A DNA stretch of 64,000 bases, taken from JASGTU01 sp963821815. GTDB taxonomy: Bacteria; Chloroflexota; Anaerolineae; Caldilineales; Caldilineaceae. Both the position numbers and the translations under genes were made by a program. Under the pieces are notes generated by a model that had not been told where the DNA came from, searched no databases, and saw nothing but the letters and a program-made list of their open reading frames with translations. Where the stretch lies: positions 3,472,001 to 3,536,000 of the forward strand of contig CAWGFG010000006.1 in the NCBI GenBank assembly GCA_963821815.1. The letters run 5' to 3'. Positions 25,916 through 35,638 of this stretch are shown here, in pieces. Every line of letters begins with the position of its first letter. The first letter of the stretch is position 1.

Positions 25916-26909
25916 ATGGACCTCCCAATCATCGCAATCAGCATGGGCGACGCAGCCGGCATCGGTCCGGAGCTCACCGTGAAAGTGCTTGCCGAACCAG
26001 CCACATACGAACGCTGCCGCCCCTTCGTTCTGGGCGAGTGACAGTACGATGCAGCAGATAGCCGCCGCCATTGATAGCAGCTTGACCTTCCGCGCCATTG
26101 ACGACCTAGGCGCGGCTGAATTCGCCTTTGGCCAGGTGGATGTACTTCGCCCGGACGGGGTCGCCATCGGCGAGGTCGCCTGGGGCAAGCTAGACCCGGC
26201 GCTGGGCGATGCCGCGGCGCAATTCATGAAAGCCGGTCTGGCGCTTGGCCAGGCGGGCGAGATACAGGGTATGGTGCTGGCGCCCATGAACAAGGAAGCC
26301 TTCCACGAAGCCGGCTACGACTATATGGACGAGCTGGCCTATATGGCCGATATCACAGGCAGCGACGACGCCTATATCACCGGACTGGTCGGCACGATGT
26401 GGACCACGGCTATCTCCGAGCATATACCGTTCAGCGACATACGCGATTATGTAAAACGAGATCGCATCCTTCTCTACATCCGGCGGCTGTACGCGCTGCT
26501 GGAAGCCGTGGGCCGTCCTGAAGCAACCATCGGTGTAGCGGCTCTGAATCCCCACGGCGGTGAGGGCGGTCTTTTCGGCAGCGACGAAATTGACGAGATC
26601 GAGCCGGCGGTGCGCATGGCACAGCAGGACGATATCGACGCACGCGGCCCGTTGCCGGCTGATACCATCTTTCTCACCGCGCACGCTGAGGAATATGACG
26701 CAGTGCTCTGCATGTACCACGATCAGGCCAACATTGCCCGAAAGCTCCTGGGCACGTGGAACGGCGCCACCGTCTACATGGGCCTTCCCATCCCCTGCGC
26801 GACCACGGCGCATGGTACGGCGTTCGACAAAGCTGGGCAGGGCGTATGCGATCCCGGCAGTATGCGCGCCGCGCTGGAGACGGTCGCGGCGCTTTCTGTG
26901 ACAGCGTGA
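25916..26909 (+). pseudogene. pdxA: 4-hydroxythreonine-4-phosphate dehydrogenase (PdxA/PdxA2-like) with a frameshift
   Basis: From the ATG at 25916 (TAAGGA upstream) the frame reads ISMGDAAGIGPELTVKVLAE and RPFVLGE, then hits TGA at 26039. The rest continues one frame away from DSTMQQIAAAI to the end, with AALNPHGGEGGLFGSDEID, PADTIFLTAH, LCMYHDQANIARKLLG and TAHGTAFDKAGQG, all classical PdxA blocks including the metal-binding His residues. Dropping one base near 26036-26039 gives the usual VLGD-type junction and a ~330-residue enzyme. PdxA makes a vitamin B6 precursor; the PdxA2 branch oxidises 4-phospho-threonate. Gene decay or assembly error both fit. Confidence 0.8.
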
Positions 26910-26985
26910 CATGGTGACAACGTGACAACGTGACAAGCGTGACAAGCGTGACAAGGTGACAGGGTGAAGAGATGGCAGGGTGATT
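26903..26985. repeat. GTGACA-type tandem repeat, longest copy
   Basis: At least seven GTGACA units spaced at 8-10 bases run from the end of the pdxA-like gene. The same pattern occurs near 801 and 8909. Non-coding. Confidence 0.75.
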
Positions 26986-27079
26986 ACGCATGCGAACATA
27001 GGTAATAGTTTCAAATTATATTGTCATACTAGTATGATACATGTTGAATATTATACACAGTATTCTGCACCACGGAATT

Positions 27080-27181
27080 GAACCCTTAAACTTTTCAACC
27101 TTTGAACTTCTTCTTGCCTGCCATGCTACGCAGGGACAACCAACCTGAAACTTGAAACATTAAACCTGGAACTTAAAACTA
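27080..27181. repeat. Degenerate CCTGAAACTTGAAAC-type repeat
   Basis: Units such as TTGAACCCTTAAACTTTT, CAACCTTTGAACTTC and AACCTGAAACTTGAAAC fill the sequence up to the next gene. Similar sequence lies at 8985-9055 and, more weakly, at 4528-4556 and 8301-8330. Confidence 0.6.
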
Positions 27182-27185
27182 TCCC

Positions 27186-27731
27186 ATGATCACACGAGCT
27201 GAACGGGATGCAGCGGTCGCTAGGGCAACCGAACTATTTCGTAACACGGGCGTCTCGCTGCGCGAGGATGAACTGGCTGCCATAGATGTGGCGGACTTCG
27301 GCCTGGGCGAATTGGAACAGAGCGGCGCACAAATTGTTACGCTGGTCGACACGGAACAGGTGGCTGCAAAGCTGATCGCACTGCTGCCGGGACAGGCGCT
27401 GCCCGAACACCGCCATCCGCCGCTGCGCGAATACGCCGGCAAAGCCGAGACGGTGCGCTGTGAATGGGGCGAGATACTCGTCTATACGCCCGGCGAAGCA
27501 ACGCCGAACCCAAAGGGACATCCCCCCGAGCACCGGCGTCACACCTATACCGTTTGGTGCGAGCACATCCTACAGCCCGGGCAACAGGTTTCCCTCGAGC
27601 CGAACACGCTGCATTGGTTCCAGGCCGGTGAGAACGGCGCGGTAGCGTGGAGCATCTCCACCAAGGCTGTGGATGTGCAGGACATCTTCACCGACCCGGA
27701 CATAAAGCGGACCACCGTCGTGGTCGACTAG
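27186..27731 (+). CDS. D-lyxose/D-mannose isomerase-like cupin
   Basis: 181 residues. The core is a single cupin: LPGQALPEHRHPPLREYAGKAE (~78-99, first metal His pair and Glu), the CEWGEILVYTPGE turn, EHILQPGQQVSLEPNTLHWFQAG (~135-157, last metal His) and a conserved WSISTKAVDVQDIFTDPDIKR tail. This matches the D-lyxose ketol-isomerase family, which interconverts lyxose/xylulose and mannose/fructose with a divalent metal in the cytoplasm. The start is the only reasonable ATG, although no strong ribosome site is seen behind the repeat region. It stands alone between the broken pdxA and a convergent operon. Confidence 0.75.
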   Translation: MITRAERDAAVARATELFRNTGVSLREDELAAIDVADFGLGELEQSGAQIVTLVDTEQVAAKLIALLPGQALPEHRHPPLREYAGKAETVRCEWGEILVYTPGEATPNPKGHPPEHRRHTYTVWCEHILQPGQQVSLEPNTLHWFQAGENGAVAWSISTKAVDVQDIFTDPDIKRTTVVVD

Positions 27732-27838
27732 GCACGGCGCACGTCGGCTCACACAGGTACGGACGGATCACAATAGCCGTCGCCGTTTCAGTGGGAAGTT
27801 GCGCTGGCGTTGCGGTGATATGTTTTCGCGTACGGCGC

Positions 27839-28443
27839 TCAGCAGGCTGCTGATTCGGGGCGGCTGTGCGCCAACCTGCGGCGCATTCCATACTGCACGG
27901 CGATGAAGGGCGCCATCAGTACAATGCCGAAGAATCCGGCGCTTTCCTGCCACAGGCTGCTGCCGGCTACCGGCTTACCCTGCAGGCGAAACCAGAGCGA
28001 ATCGAACAGGATGCCATAGACGTTGCCGAACATGATCATGCGAATGTATGCTAAGATGTCGTCCGCCATGTCATCGCCATATACCTCGCGCAAGCGCGCA
28101 CAGGATTCTGGCTCTGGATGACCTTTCGTATCGGCATAGTGCTGAGCGAACAGCAAAGCAACTTGCTCGTCCGCCGGCGCGTCGCTGAGCTCGCCCTGCA
28201 TGAGGCTCTGCACCTCCTGGTTGGAAATACCAGCCGCCAGTGCCAGATTTGCGTGATAGTAGTTGCAATAGCGGCAGCCGTTCACCTGCGTCACGGCCAA
28301 CATAATCCGCTCCGCAAATGCCTTGGAGACGCGCCGGGACCGATGTGCACGCATAGCCGCGCCGAAGTGCGCGATAAGCTCAGTCAGTACAGCGTGAAAC
28401 TCCGCCAGTGTGTAGACGCGAAACCGAACACTCGAACCGCTGA

Positions 28444-28447
<4 letters not shown>
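27839..28447 (-). CDS. AhpD/carboxymuconolactone-decarboxylase-like protein
   Basis: 202 residues. The conserved core is ERIMLAVTQVNGCRYCNYYHANLALAAG (~46-73), with the CxxC plus His of the AhpD-like fold, which carries peroxidase-linked redox chemistry in AhpD. A later hydrophobic stretch FGIVLMAPFIAVQYGMRR could be a membrane-contacting helix, unusual for the family. Its ATG overlaps the stop of the dihydrouridine synthase gene (ATGA), so the two are one transcript. The partner reductant is unknown. Confidence 0.75.
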
Positions 28448-29568
<1,121 letters not shown>

Positions 29569-29640
29569 CCTGCCAATATATGCTGGGTTAGCGCTGATTC
29601 AAAATTTTCAGTCCTCGATCAGGCTTCGTATACCACGAAA

Positions 29641-29665
29641 AAGCCCTTGCACTAGACAAGGGCTT
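29641..29665 (-). terminator. Intrinsic terminator of the epimerase gene
   Basis: On the minus strand AAGCCCTTG, a 7-base loop and CAAGGGCTT form a 9-bp stem followed by a run of T. It lies 27 bases after the stop of the gene ending at 29692. Confidence 0.85.
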
Positions 29666-29691
29666 GTGGTGCAGCGTAGGCAGCTGCGCGA

Positions 29692-30474
29692 TTAATCGGT
29701 TCTGGTGCGACCCGGAAATTCAGTGTACCAGCGGTCGCCGTTGTCGATACCCGTATCGAAGTAGTCGAAGGAATTGTCCTGCGGCTCATAGCCGACCAGT
29801 TCGCGCGTCTTGCGGATGTCCAGCCGCTTAAAGCGGTTGTCCGAGACGCCGTGCAGGATGGCGAAAGGAAGGTCTTCCACCTCCACTGCTTTCATGAAGA
29901 GCTGGTTCATGTCGCGCTTGCTGACCCATGCGCTCAAGCGGCGGGCGTCGGCCTCCATGGAATCGTTATTGCCGGCGTAGTTGCCGACGCGTATGCAGAT
30001 GCCAGAAAGCCCGTGCACCTTGGAGAAGTAGTGCGCGCACTGCTCAGCAAAAGCCTTGCATACGCCATACAGGTTGACGGCACGGGGAAGCATGTCCTCA
30101 GATATCTGCGTGTCCAGAGGATAGCCTTCGGTGAGTTGGATGCTGCTGGCGTAGACGACTCGCTGGCATCCCTGGTCCAGTGCGGCCTGGAAGATGTTAT
30201 AGACGCCCTTGATGTTACTATCCAGCAGTGTCTCATAGAAGCCCGACTGTGGCGAGGGATTAGCAGCCATATGCACAACCGTGTCGATGCCCTTGCAGGC
30301 TTCCTGGCACGCGTCCGGGTCGGCGACGTCCAACGGGAATGCCTCATGCGGTTCGATGCCGGTCAGCTTGCCCGCGCTGCGCGAGGCCAGTCTGAACCAG
30401 TACTTGTCGCGGTACTCTTCGAAGAAGCTACTGCCGATGCGTCCGGTCGCGCCGGTCAATAATATGCGTTTCAT
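29692..30474 (-). CDS. NAD-dependent epimerase/dehydratase (uronate dehydrogenase-like)
   Basis: 260 residues, extended short-chain dehydrogenase. The cofactor motif TGATGRIGSSF is at 7-17, DTVVHMAANPSP at ~64-75, the catalytic Ser in VVYASSIQLTEG and YxxxK in LYGVCKAFAEQ. The short length and the RVGNYAG and WVSKRDMNQLF segments resemble uronate dehydrogenases, which oxidise hexuronates to lactones. The substrate remains an inference. The gene ends in a clear terminator and is divergent from the AraC regulator, so it may be that regulator's target. Confidence 0.8.
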   Translation of the reverse strand: MKRILLTGATGRIGSSFFEEYRDKYWFRLASRSAGKLTGIEPHEAFPLDVADPDACQEACKGIDTVVHMAANPSPQSGFYETLLDSNIKGVYNIFQAALDQGCQRVVYASSIQLTEGYPLDTQISEDMLPRAVNLYGVCKAFAEQCAHYFSKVHGLSGICIRVGNYAGNNDSMEADARRLSAWVSKRDMNQLFMKAVEVEDLPFAILHGVSDNRFKRLDIRKTRELVGYEPQDNSFDYFDTGIDNGDRWYTEFPGRTRTD

Positions 30475-30686
30475 AGGTTAGCTCCGTTGCTGTGGTTAGT
30501 GAGTTGATGTGCGGAGAGATTTGCGTGTGTATTGTACACAGTTTTGCGGGTAGAGCACATTTGAGCGGTGGGAATGTTTGTGACAGCCAAGATGCAATGA
30601 CGGCATCAGCAGCATATAACGACTATAGCAATTGCGGTCAAGAAATGCCCCTACTCGATATGTTATATTCTCCTCGGGTGAAACAA

Positions 30687-31586
30687 ATGGCCGAAAATTG
30701 GGAAAAAATCAACGCAGTACAGCGAATGCAGGAGTACATTGTCGCCCATTCCAAGGAGGACATCACTCTGGAGGATCTGGCGGCGGCTGCCATGTACTCG
30801 CCCTGGCACTCGTTACGCGCTTTTTCCGAACTGTTAGGCATGACACCCTTTGACTATCTGCGTAGGGTTCGGTTGACTGCGGCAGCTATAGAACTGCGCG
30901 ACACGAACAAAAGCGTCCTCGAGATCGCGCTAGAGTCTGCCTTTGGCACGCACGAAGGTTTCACGAGAGCGTTTTCTCGCCAATTCGCTATCTCGCCGAA
31001 AGAATACCGCAAGAACACGCCGCCTCTACAGTTTCTATCCTACTATCCCATCGGCGACTATTACAGATCACGTGAGAGGAGAGAAGAACACATGTCCGCA
31101 ACGGTACTCTTCACGCAAGTCATCGAACGGCCTCGTCGGAAATTGATACTGAAAAGGGGACGTGAGGCGACGGACTATTTCGCCTACTGTGAAGAGGTAG
31201 GCTGCGATGTCTGGGGCACGCTTGAAAGCATCAAAGGCGCGTTACAGGAATCGATTGGCATGTGGCTGCCGGCAACGATGCGTACTCCGGGGACTTCGGA
31301 ATATTGTCAGGGCGTTGAGGTCCCGCTCGATTTTGGCGGTGGTATACCGGATGGATTTGACATCATCGAATTGCCACCCTGCAAGTATTTGGTTTTCCAG
31401 AGCGAACCCTTTGAGGATGAGAATTACGCCGAGGCAATCGGCGCGGTGTGGGATGCGATCAAGCGCTATAACCCGAAGCATTTCGGTTGGGAATGGGCGC
31501 CAGACGATGGTCCGCGATTTCAGCTTGAACCCATAGGCGAACGCGGCTACATCGAAGGATTACCTGTGCAGGAGTTCAAAGGCTAA
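30687..31586 (+). CDS. AraC-type regulator with GyrI-like effector domain
   Basis: About 299 residues from MAENWEKINAVQR; the frame is open to 30492, with further ATGs at 30597, 30645 and 30660, and no ribosome site decides. The N-terminal ~110 residues hold two helix-turn-helix units: ITLEDLAAAAMYSPWHSLRAF and SVLEIALESAFGTHEGFTRAF, then FAISPKEYRK. The C-terminal ~160 residues match the GyrI-like small-molecule domain (VIERPRRKLILKRG, GVEVPLDFGGGIPDGFDI, PPCKYLVFQ). This Rob/BmrR-like plan senses hydrophobic or drug-like ligands. It is divergent from the epimerase gene, with about 210 bases between. Confidence 0.85.
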   Translation: MAENWEKINAVQRMQEYIVAHSKEDITLEDLAAAAMYSPWHSLRAFSELLGMTPFDYLRRVRLTAAAIELRDTNKSVLEIALESAFGTHEGFTRAFSRQFAISPKEYRKNTPPLQFLSYYPIGDYYRSRERREEHMSATVLFTQVIERPRRKLILKRGREATDYFAYCEEVGCDVWGTLESIKGALQESIGMWLPATMRTPGTSEYCQGVEVPLDFGGGIPDGFDIIELPPCKYLVFQSEPFEDENYAEAIGAVWDAIKRYNPKHFGWEWAPDDGPRFQLEPIGERGYIEGLPVQEFKG

Positions 31587-31650
31587 TCTAAACTGGGCGG
31601 TGAACGAACTATCGCGCCGTGCGTAGTACGCTCGCCGCCCGGGTCCCTAC

Positions 31651-33288
31651 CTACCAGCCGCACACATACCCGTCATTGCGTGGATCCGCGCCTCCACTGA
31701 GCACACCGGTCTCCGGGTCCACGAGGATCGCCATGGCGTTGCCCCGCCCGCCCCACTCGCCCAGAATCTCCAGCACGTGACCGCGCGCCTCCAGCTCGGC
31801 GCGTACCTCCGCGGGGAAGCGCGCCTCCAGCTCCAACACGTCGTCGCATGTGTGCGGGATGGTCGACTCCATACCCATCTGCAGGCTGCGCCAGCGCGGC
31901 GCTTCCACGGCCTCCTGCGGATTCATGCCAAAGTCGAGGATGTGGGTCACAAGTTGCAGGTTCGTCTGCACCTGCGTATCCGCACCGGGCGTCCCGCAGA
32001 TAAGAACCGGCTTGCCGTCCTTGGTCACCAGCACGTTGTTCATGGTGTGACGCACGCGTTTGCCCGGCATGAGGCAGTTGGGATGTCCCTCCTCCAGATG
32101 CCAATAGGTCATGCGGTTGTTGAGCAGGATACCCGTATCGCCGGCGACCAGACACGAGCCGAACGCCGACTGGATGCTCTGGAGCTGGCAGACTGCGTTG
32201 CCGGCGCGGTCAGCCGTGCAGAAGCAGGTGGTGTCGCCGAAACGGTCGGGCTCGCCGGCCTGCACGTCGAGTGCCGCATGTTTCGGGTCGATTTGCGTCA
32301 GTCGTTCAGCGGCGTACGCCTTGGACAGCAGCCCGTCCAGCGGGATATCGACCCAGTTGGGGTCGGCGACGAATTTCTCTCGATCGGCGAAGGCCAGCTT
32401 TTTGGCCTCCACCATCCAGTGCACGCTCTCCGCCGTGTTGCAGCCCATCTCCTGCAAGTTCAGTCGCTCCACCATGTTCAACTCCTGTAGCAGAATATGT
32501 CCGCTGGAGTTGGGCGGCATCTCGTACACATCATAGCCGCGATAGGAGGTGACGATGGGGTCGGTCCAGTGCGCATGAAACTGGCGCAGGTCATCGGCGC
32601 GCAGATAGCCGTCGTGCTGGCGGCTGAACGCGTCGACGGCGTCGGCAATCGCGCCTTCATAGAACGCCTCGCGCCCCTCGCGCGCCAGTAGTCGATAGCT
32701 CGCGCCCAGGTTCTTCTGCACCAGCAGATCGCCTGGCTGCATGGCTTCGCCGTCGTGCGTGAAGATGGGGCGGCTATACTCGGCCGCGTTGAATTCGTCC
32801 AGCACGTCGCGCATGTGCATGGCCAGGCGTGCGCTGATAGGAAAGCCGTCCTCGCACAACTCGATAGCCGGTTTGAGCACCTCTTCCAGCGGCAGAACGC
32901 CGTAGCGCTCGTGGGCCAGCAGCCAACCGTCCACGACGCCCGGCACGGAGACGCTGCGCATGCCGTGCATAGGGATGCCGCCGTCCGCCAGGTATTTCTC
33001 GCGCGTCGCCAGCATGGGCGCCGGTCCGGTGGCGTTGACAGCGGTGATCTCGCCTTCATTGGCGTCATAAATAAGCAGAAAGCCGTCGCCGCCCATGCCC
33101 GACATGGTTGGTTCCACCACGCCGAGCGCAGCTGCGGTGGCGATAGCCGCGTCGATGGCATTGCCGCCAGTCATCATGGTGCGCACACCAGCCTGTGACG
33201 CCAGCGCGTGCCCGGAGGTGACGATACCGTTGCGCGCCTGGAAGGGCGGTCGATAGGCGTCTGAGATGTTGCCGTGTGGAGAGGTCAT
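31651..33288 (-). CDS. ggt: Gamma-glutamyltransferase-like N-terminal nucleophile hydrolase
   Basis: 545 residues covering the whole family. The large-subunit part begins RNGIVTSGHALASQAGVRTM and holds GGNAIDAAIATAAALGVVEP and MGGDGFLLIYD. The self-processing site is FGDTTCFCTADRAGNAV (~347-363), with the Thr nucleophile of the small subunit in DTT, followed by NNRMTYWHLEEGHPN and a GTPGADTQVQTNLQLV block. No signal peptide is visible, so it is probably cytoplasmic, unlike the periplasmic glutathione enzyme. Substrates could be gamma-glutamyl compounds or another amide. It stands alone on the minus strand. Confidence 0.88.
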   Translation of the reverse strand: MTSPHGNISDAYRPPFQARNGIVTSGHALASQAGVRTMMTGGNAIDAAIATAAALGVVEPTMSGMGGDGFLLIYDANEGEITAVNATGPAPMLATREKYLADGGIPMHGMRSVSVPGVVDGWLLAHERYGVLPLEEVLKPAIELCEDGFPISARLAMHMRDVLDEFNAAEYSRPIFTHDGEAMQPGDLLVQKNLGASYRLLAREGREAFYEGAIADAVDAFSRQHDGYLRADDLRQFHAHWTDPIVTSYRGYDVYEMPPNSSGHILLQELNMVERLNLQEMGCNTAESVHWMVEAKKLAFADREKFVADPNWVDIPLDGLLSKAYAAERLTQIDPKHAALDVQAGEPDRFGDTTCFCTADRAGNAVCQLQSIQSAFGSCLVAGDTGILLNNRMTYWHLEEGHPNCLMPGKRVRHTMNNVLVTKDGKPVLICGTPGADTQVQTNLQLVTHILDFGMNPQEAVEAPRWRSLQMGMESTIPHTCDDVLELEARFPAEVRAELEARGHVLEILGEWGGRGNAMAILVDPETGVLSGGADPRNDGYVCGW

Positions 33289-33349
33289 TTTAGTAGTGGC
33301 TTTCTATGTGCTGGAGGCGATTACTCACCTTTACAGAATCACATCAAAT

Positions 33350-33397
33350 TTGTCACGTTATAGTGATAATTATATACATAATAATGTGTGGTATAAT
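33350..33397 (+). promoter_or_regulatory. AT-rich promoter region of the toxin-antitoxin pair
   Basis: TTGTCA, 17 bases and TATACA lie at 33350-33378, and a second -10-like TATAAT lies at 33392-33397. The stretch is markedly more AT-rich than the genes around it and contains several short inverted repeats that a ribbon-helix-helix antitoxin could bind. Confidence 0.5.
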
Positions 33398-33449
33398 ATG
33401 GTAGTTGCAACCGTCGTATCGTGCTATTCGTCTAGTTATGGAGTTTATT

Positions 33450-33680
33450 ATGAAAACAGTTCAGATGACGATCGATTCAGACTTATTGGAAGATGTCGAT
33501 GCTGCCGTCGCATCAGTTGGAACAACTCGTTCAGCGTTTATCCGTAAGGCACTAGAGAAGGCATTACATGAACTGAAGATACAAAGAATGGAACAACGAC
33601 AGATCGCTGGCTACATTGCCTATCCTGAGACTGAATCTGAAGCTGCCGAGTGGGAAGAAGAACAGGTTTGGCCGGAATAA
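33450..33680 (+). CDS. Ribbon-helix-helix antitoxin (CopG/MazE-like)
   Basis: 76 residues from MKTVQMTIDSDLLEDVD, GGAG seven bases upstream; the frame extends upstream to 33405 without a better start. Residues 1-45 show the ribbon-helix-helix pattern: strand VQMTIDS, helix LLEDVDAAVASV, and GTTRSAFIRKALEKAL. The acidic C-terminus (ESEAAEWEEEQ) would wrap the toxin. Its stop overlaps the toxin start by one base (TAATG), the usual coupling. It likely represses its own promoter together with the toxin. Confidence 0.85.
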   Translation: MKTVQMTIDSDLLEDVDAAVASVGTTRSAFIRKALEKALHELKIQRMEQRQIAGYIAYPETESEAAEWEEEQVWPE

Positions 33681-34006
33681 TGCGACGCGGCGAGATACGT
33701 TGGAATACATTTCGCGCGCCTGACAAACGACGTCCAGTGCTGATACTAACTCGAGATTCGATTATTGATCGGCGCACAAGCGTCACCATTGCTCCCATTA
33801 CTAGAAGGATACGTAATATTACCTCTGAAGTACTATTAACGCCGGAGGAAGATGGGATAATCAGTGTTAGTGTCGTGAATCTAGATAACATGCAGACCAT
33901 CCTAGTTCGTCATATTGGATCCTTGATCACCACATTATCCGAGCATCGAATGTATGACGTTGAGCAAGCTCTACTCTTCGCACTAGGCATCAATAGATAC
34001 CTCTAG
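33680..34006 (+). CDS. MazF/PemK-type endoribonuclease toxin
   Basis: 108 residues from MRRGEIRWNTF, starting on the last base of the antitoxin stop. It shows the MazF core: RGEIRW, KRRPVLILTRDSII (~16-29), TSVTIAPITRRIRNI (~33-47), a VNLDNMQTI segment (~65-80) and helix YDVEQALLFALG. MazF proteins cut mRNA at short motifs in the cytoplasm. The pair is AT-richer than the neighbouring genes, which suggests acquisition by transfer. The long frame beginning at 33650 overlaps the antitoxin and is not preferred. Confidence 0.85.
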   Translation: MRRGEIRWNTFRAPDKRRPVLILTRDSIIDRRTSVTIAPITRRIRNITSEVLLTPEEDGIISVSVVNLDNMQTILVRHIGSLITTLSEHRMYDVEQALLFALGINRYL

Positions 34007-34144
34007 TCGTAAGCTTAATTGACAGATTTCACATTTGATTCGCTCAAGTGTTGACAACGCTGACTTTCGAATTGCATGTGGAACAGTAAGCTTTTCAACC
34101 CTTCTATGTAATATTCTTGAGGCCATACTACTCAATATGCTGTG

Positions 34145-35410
34145 TTACTCCCGATTCTTGCGACCCTTGTAAGCTGACTTGCCCGGCCACACGGCAGCCT
34201 CACCCAGTTCTGCCTCAATGTCCAGTAGACGATTGTAGTCGGCGCCGCGAATCTGACCGGTGTTGAGTCCGACTGCGAAGTCGCCAATGCTGTCCAGGTC
34301 GCCGCGGCTGCCGCAAGGATGCACATTGTAGCCATGATCATAGCAATAGCGGCAGGCTTTCAGGGCTTCGCTAACCGTGCCTACCTGGGTAATCTTCAGC
34401 ACCATGGACTGTGCCGCACCCGCAGCAACGCCTTGCTTGACGCGCTCGATGTTGGTGGTGAAGAGATCGTCGCCCACGACCTCGATGCCCAGTTCCTCTG
34501 TGGCCATGGCGATGCCCTCGAAATCCTCCTCGCGCAACGGATCCTCCAGCGATACAATGGGGAACTCGTCCACATAGCTCTTGAGCAGCGCGATCTGTTC
34601 CTCGCGCGTGCGCTCGCCGGGCATGAACTCCCCGACGTATTTGTCGATATCAGCTTCGTAGTAGCAGTCCGCTGCGCAGTCGAAATAGAGGCCGACCTGT
34701 CCTTCAAAGCCGCAGTTGTTGATAGCAGTTGTCATCACATCCAGCAGTTGGCGATCGTCGTCGATGACGCCAGCCAGCGCTATGTTCTTGTATTGCGGTG
34801 CGAAATTGGGGAAGCGTTCCTTTAGAATGCGCTTGGTCTCTTCGGCGCATCGCCAGCTCATGTAGAGCGCGTTCTCGAAGCTGCCCGCGCCGTAGGGGAC
34901 GAACTCGTAGCTCGGCTTGAACCAGCGCGATGTACCCGGATCGCGATAGCGACCCCCAGTACCGATACCCAGAATGGGGACGGGAATCGTGACTGCATTG
35001 GCGCCGCCGATGTAACGGTAAAGGCCTTGACCGGTGCTAGCCGCGCCGGCTTTGATGGCTGCCAGCGACACGCCGACGATGGAGTTTGCGCCAAGACGGT
35101 TTTTGTCCGGCGTCCCGTCCAGCTCAATCATGGCCTGGTCGATCTCGCCCTGCGCCGTCACATCGATGCCCAACAGCGCCGGGCCGATAACCTTGTTGAC
35201 CACTTCAGCCGCCTTGCGTACGCCGAGGCCATGATAGCGTTCGCCGCCGTCCAGCAGGAATTTCGCTTCATAGGTGCCCGTGGAAACGCCGGTTTCCGGT
35301 GTGGACACGCCGACTGAGCCGTCGTCGGCTTCCACAGTGACGCGCAAGGCGACCAGTGCGCGATTGGCTTGAATCTCGCGGGCGTGTACTTTGCTGATTT
35401 TTGCAGGCAT
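34145..35410 (-). CDS. Atypical enolase paralogue with altered active site
   Basis: 421 residues aligning with enolase end to end: GANSIVGVSLAAIKAGA (~108-123), metal Asp in YFDCAAD (~244), SLEDPLREED (~287-296), GDDLFTTN (~313-320), catalytic Lys in MVLKITQVGT (~339) and GLNTGQIRGADYNRLLDIEAELG. Several normally invariant sites differ. The opening DSRGNPT segment is replaced by QANRALV, the mobile SGASTG loop is ETGVSTG, the INGGxHA loop is GIGTGGRYRDPGTSRWF, and SHRSGET is HPCGSRGD. The fold and metal site should persist but glycolytic activity is doubtful. Neighbours handle sugar acids, which suggests a dehydratase on another substrate. Confidence 0.8.
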   Translation of the reverse strand: MPAKISKVHAREIQANRALVALRVTVEADDGSVGVSTPETGVSTGTYEAKFLLDGGERYHGLGVRKAAEVVNKVIGPALLGIDVTAQGEIDQAMIELDGTPDKNRLGANSIVGVSLAAIKAGAASTGQGLYRYIGGANAVTIPVPILGIGTGGRYRDPGTSRWFKPSYEFVPYGAGSFENALYMSWRCAEETKRILKERFPNFAPQYKNIALAGVIDDDRQLLDVMTTAINNCGFEGQVGLYFDCAADCYYEADIDKYVGEFMPGERTREEQIALLKSYVDEFPIVSLEDPLREEDFEGIAMATEELGIEVVGDDLFTTNIERVKQGVAAGAAQSMVLKITQVGTVSEALKACRYCYDHGYNVHPCGSRGDLDSIGDFAVGLNTGQIRGADYNRLLDIEAELGEAAVWPGKSAYKGRKNRE

Positions 35411-35638
35411 GAGGTTCTCCTGATAATGAGTGGTTTCGGTGCGATGTGGTTTGTGGATGGGGGCAGGTGTTGGTTTCAGAAAAGATGTCTAGCTCATATC
35501 GAGTGCATCAGACTTAGTCTACAACAGATCGACTGATTCGGCGTTAACGTTGCAAGCCAGACTACTCGTGATGCACCTGCCTGTGGGATAATGGGTTCAT
35601 CGAACCTCCCACCTCCCGTGCACAGAAGGACAACCGTG

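Noticed and set aside
26039..26041. TGA in pdxA as a selenocysteine codon
   Set aside because: Reading through in the same frame gives no PdxA sequence; only a shift of one base does.
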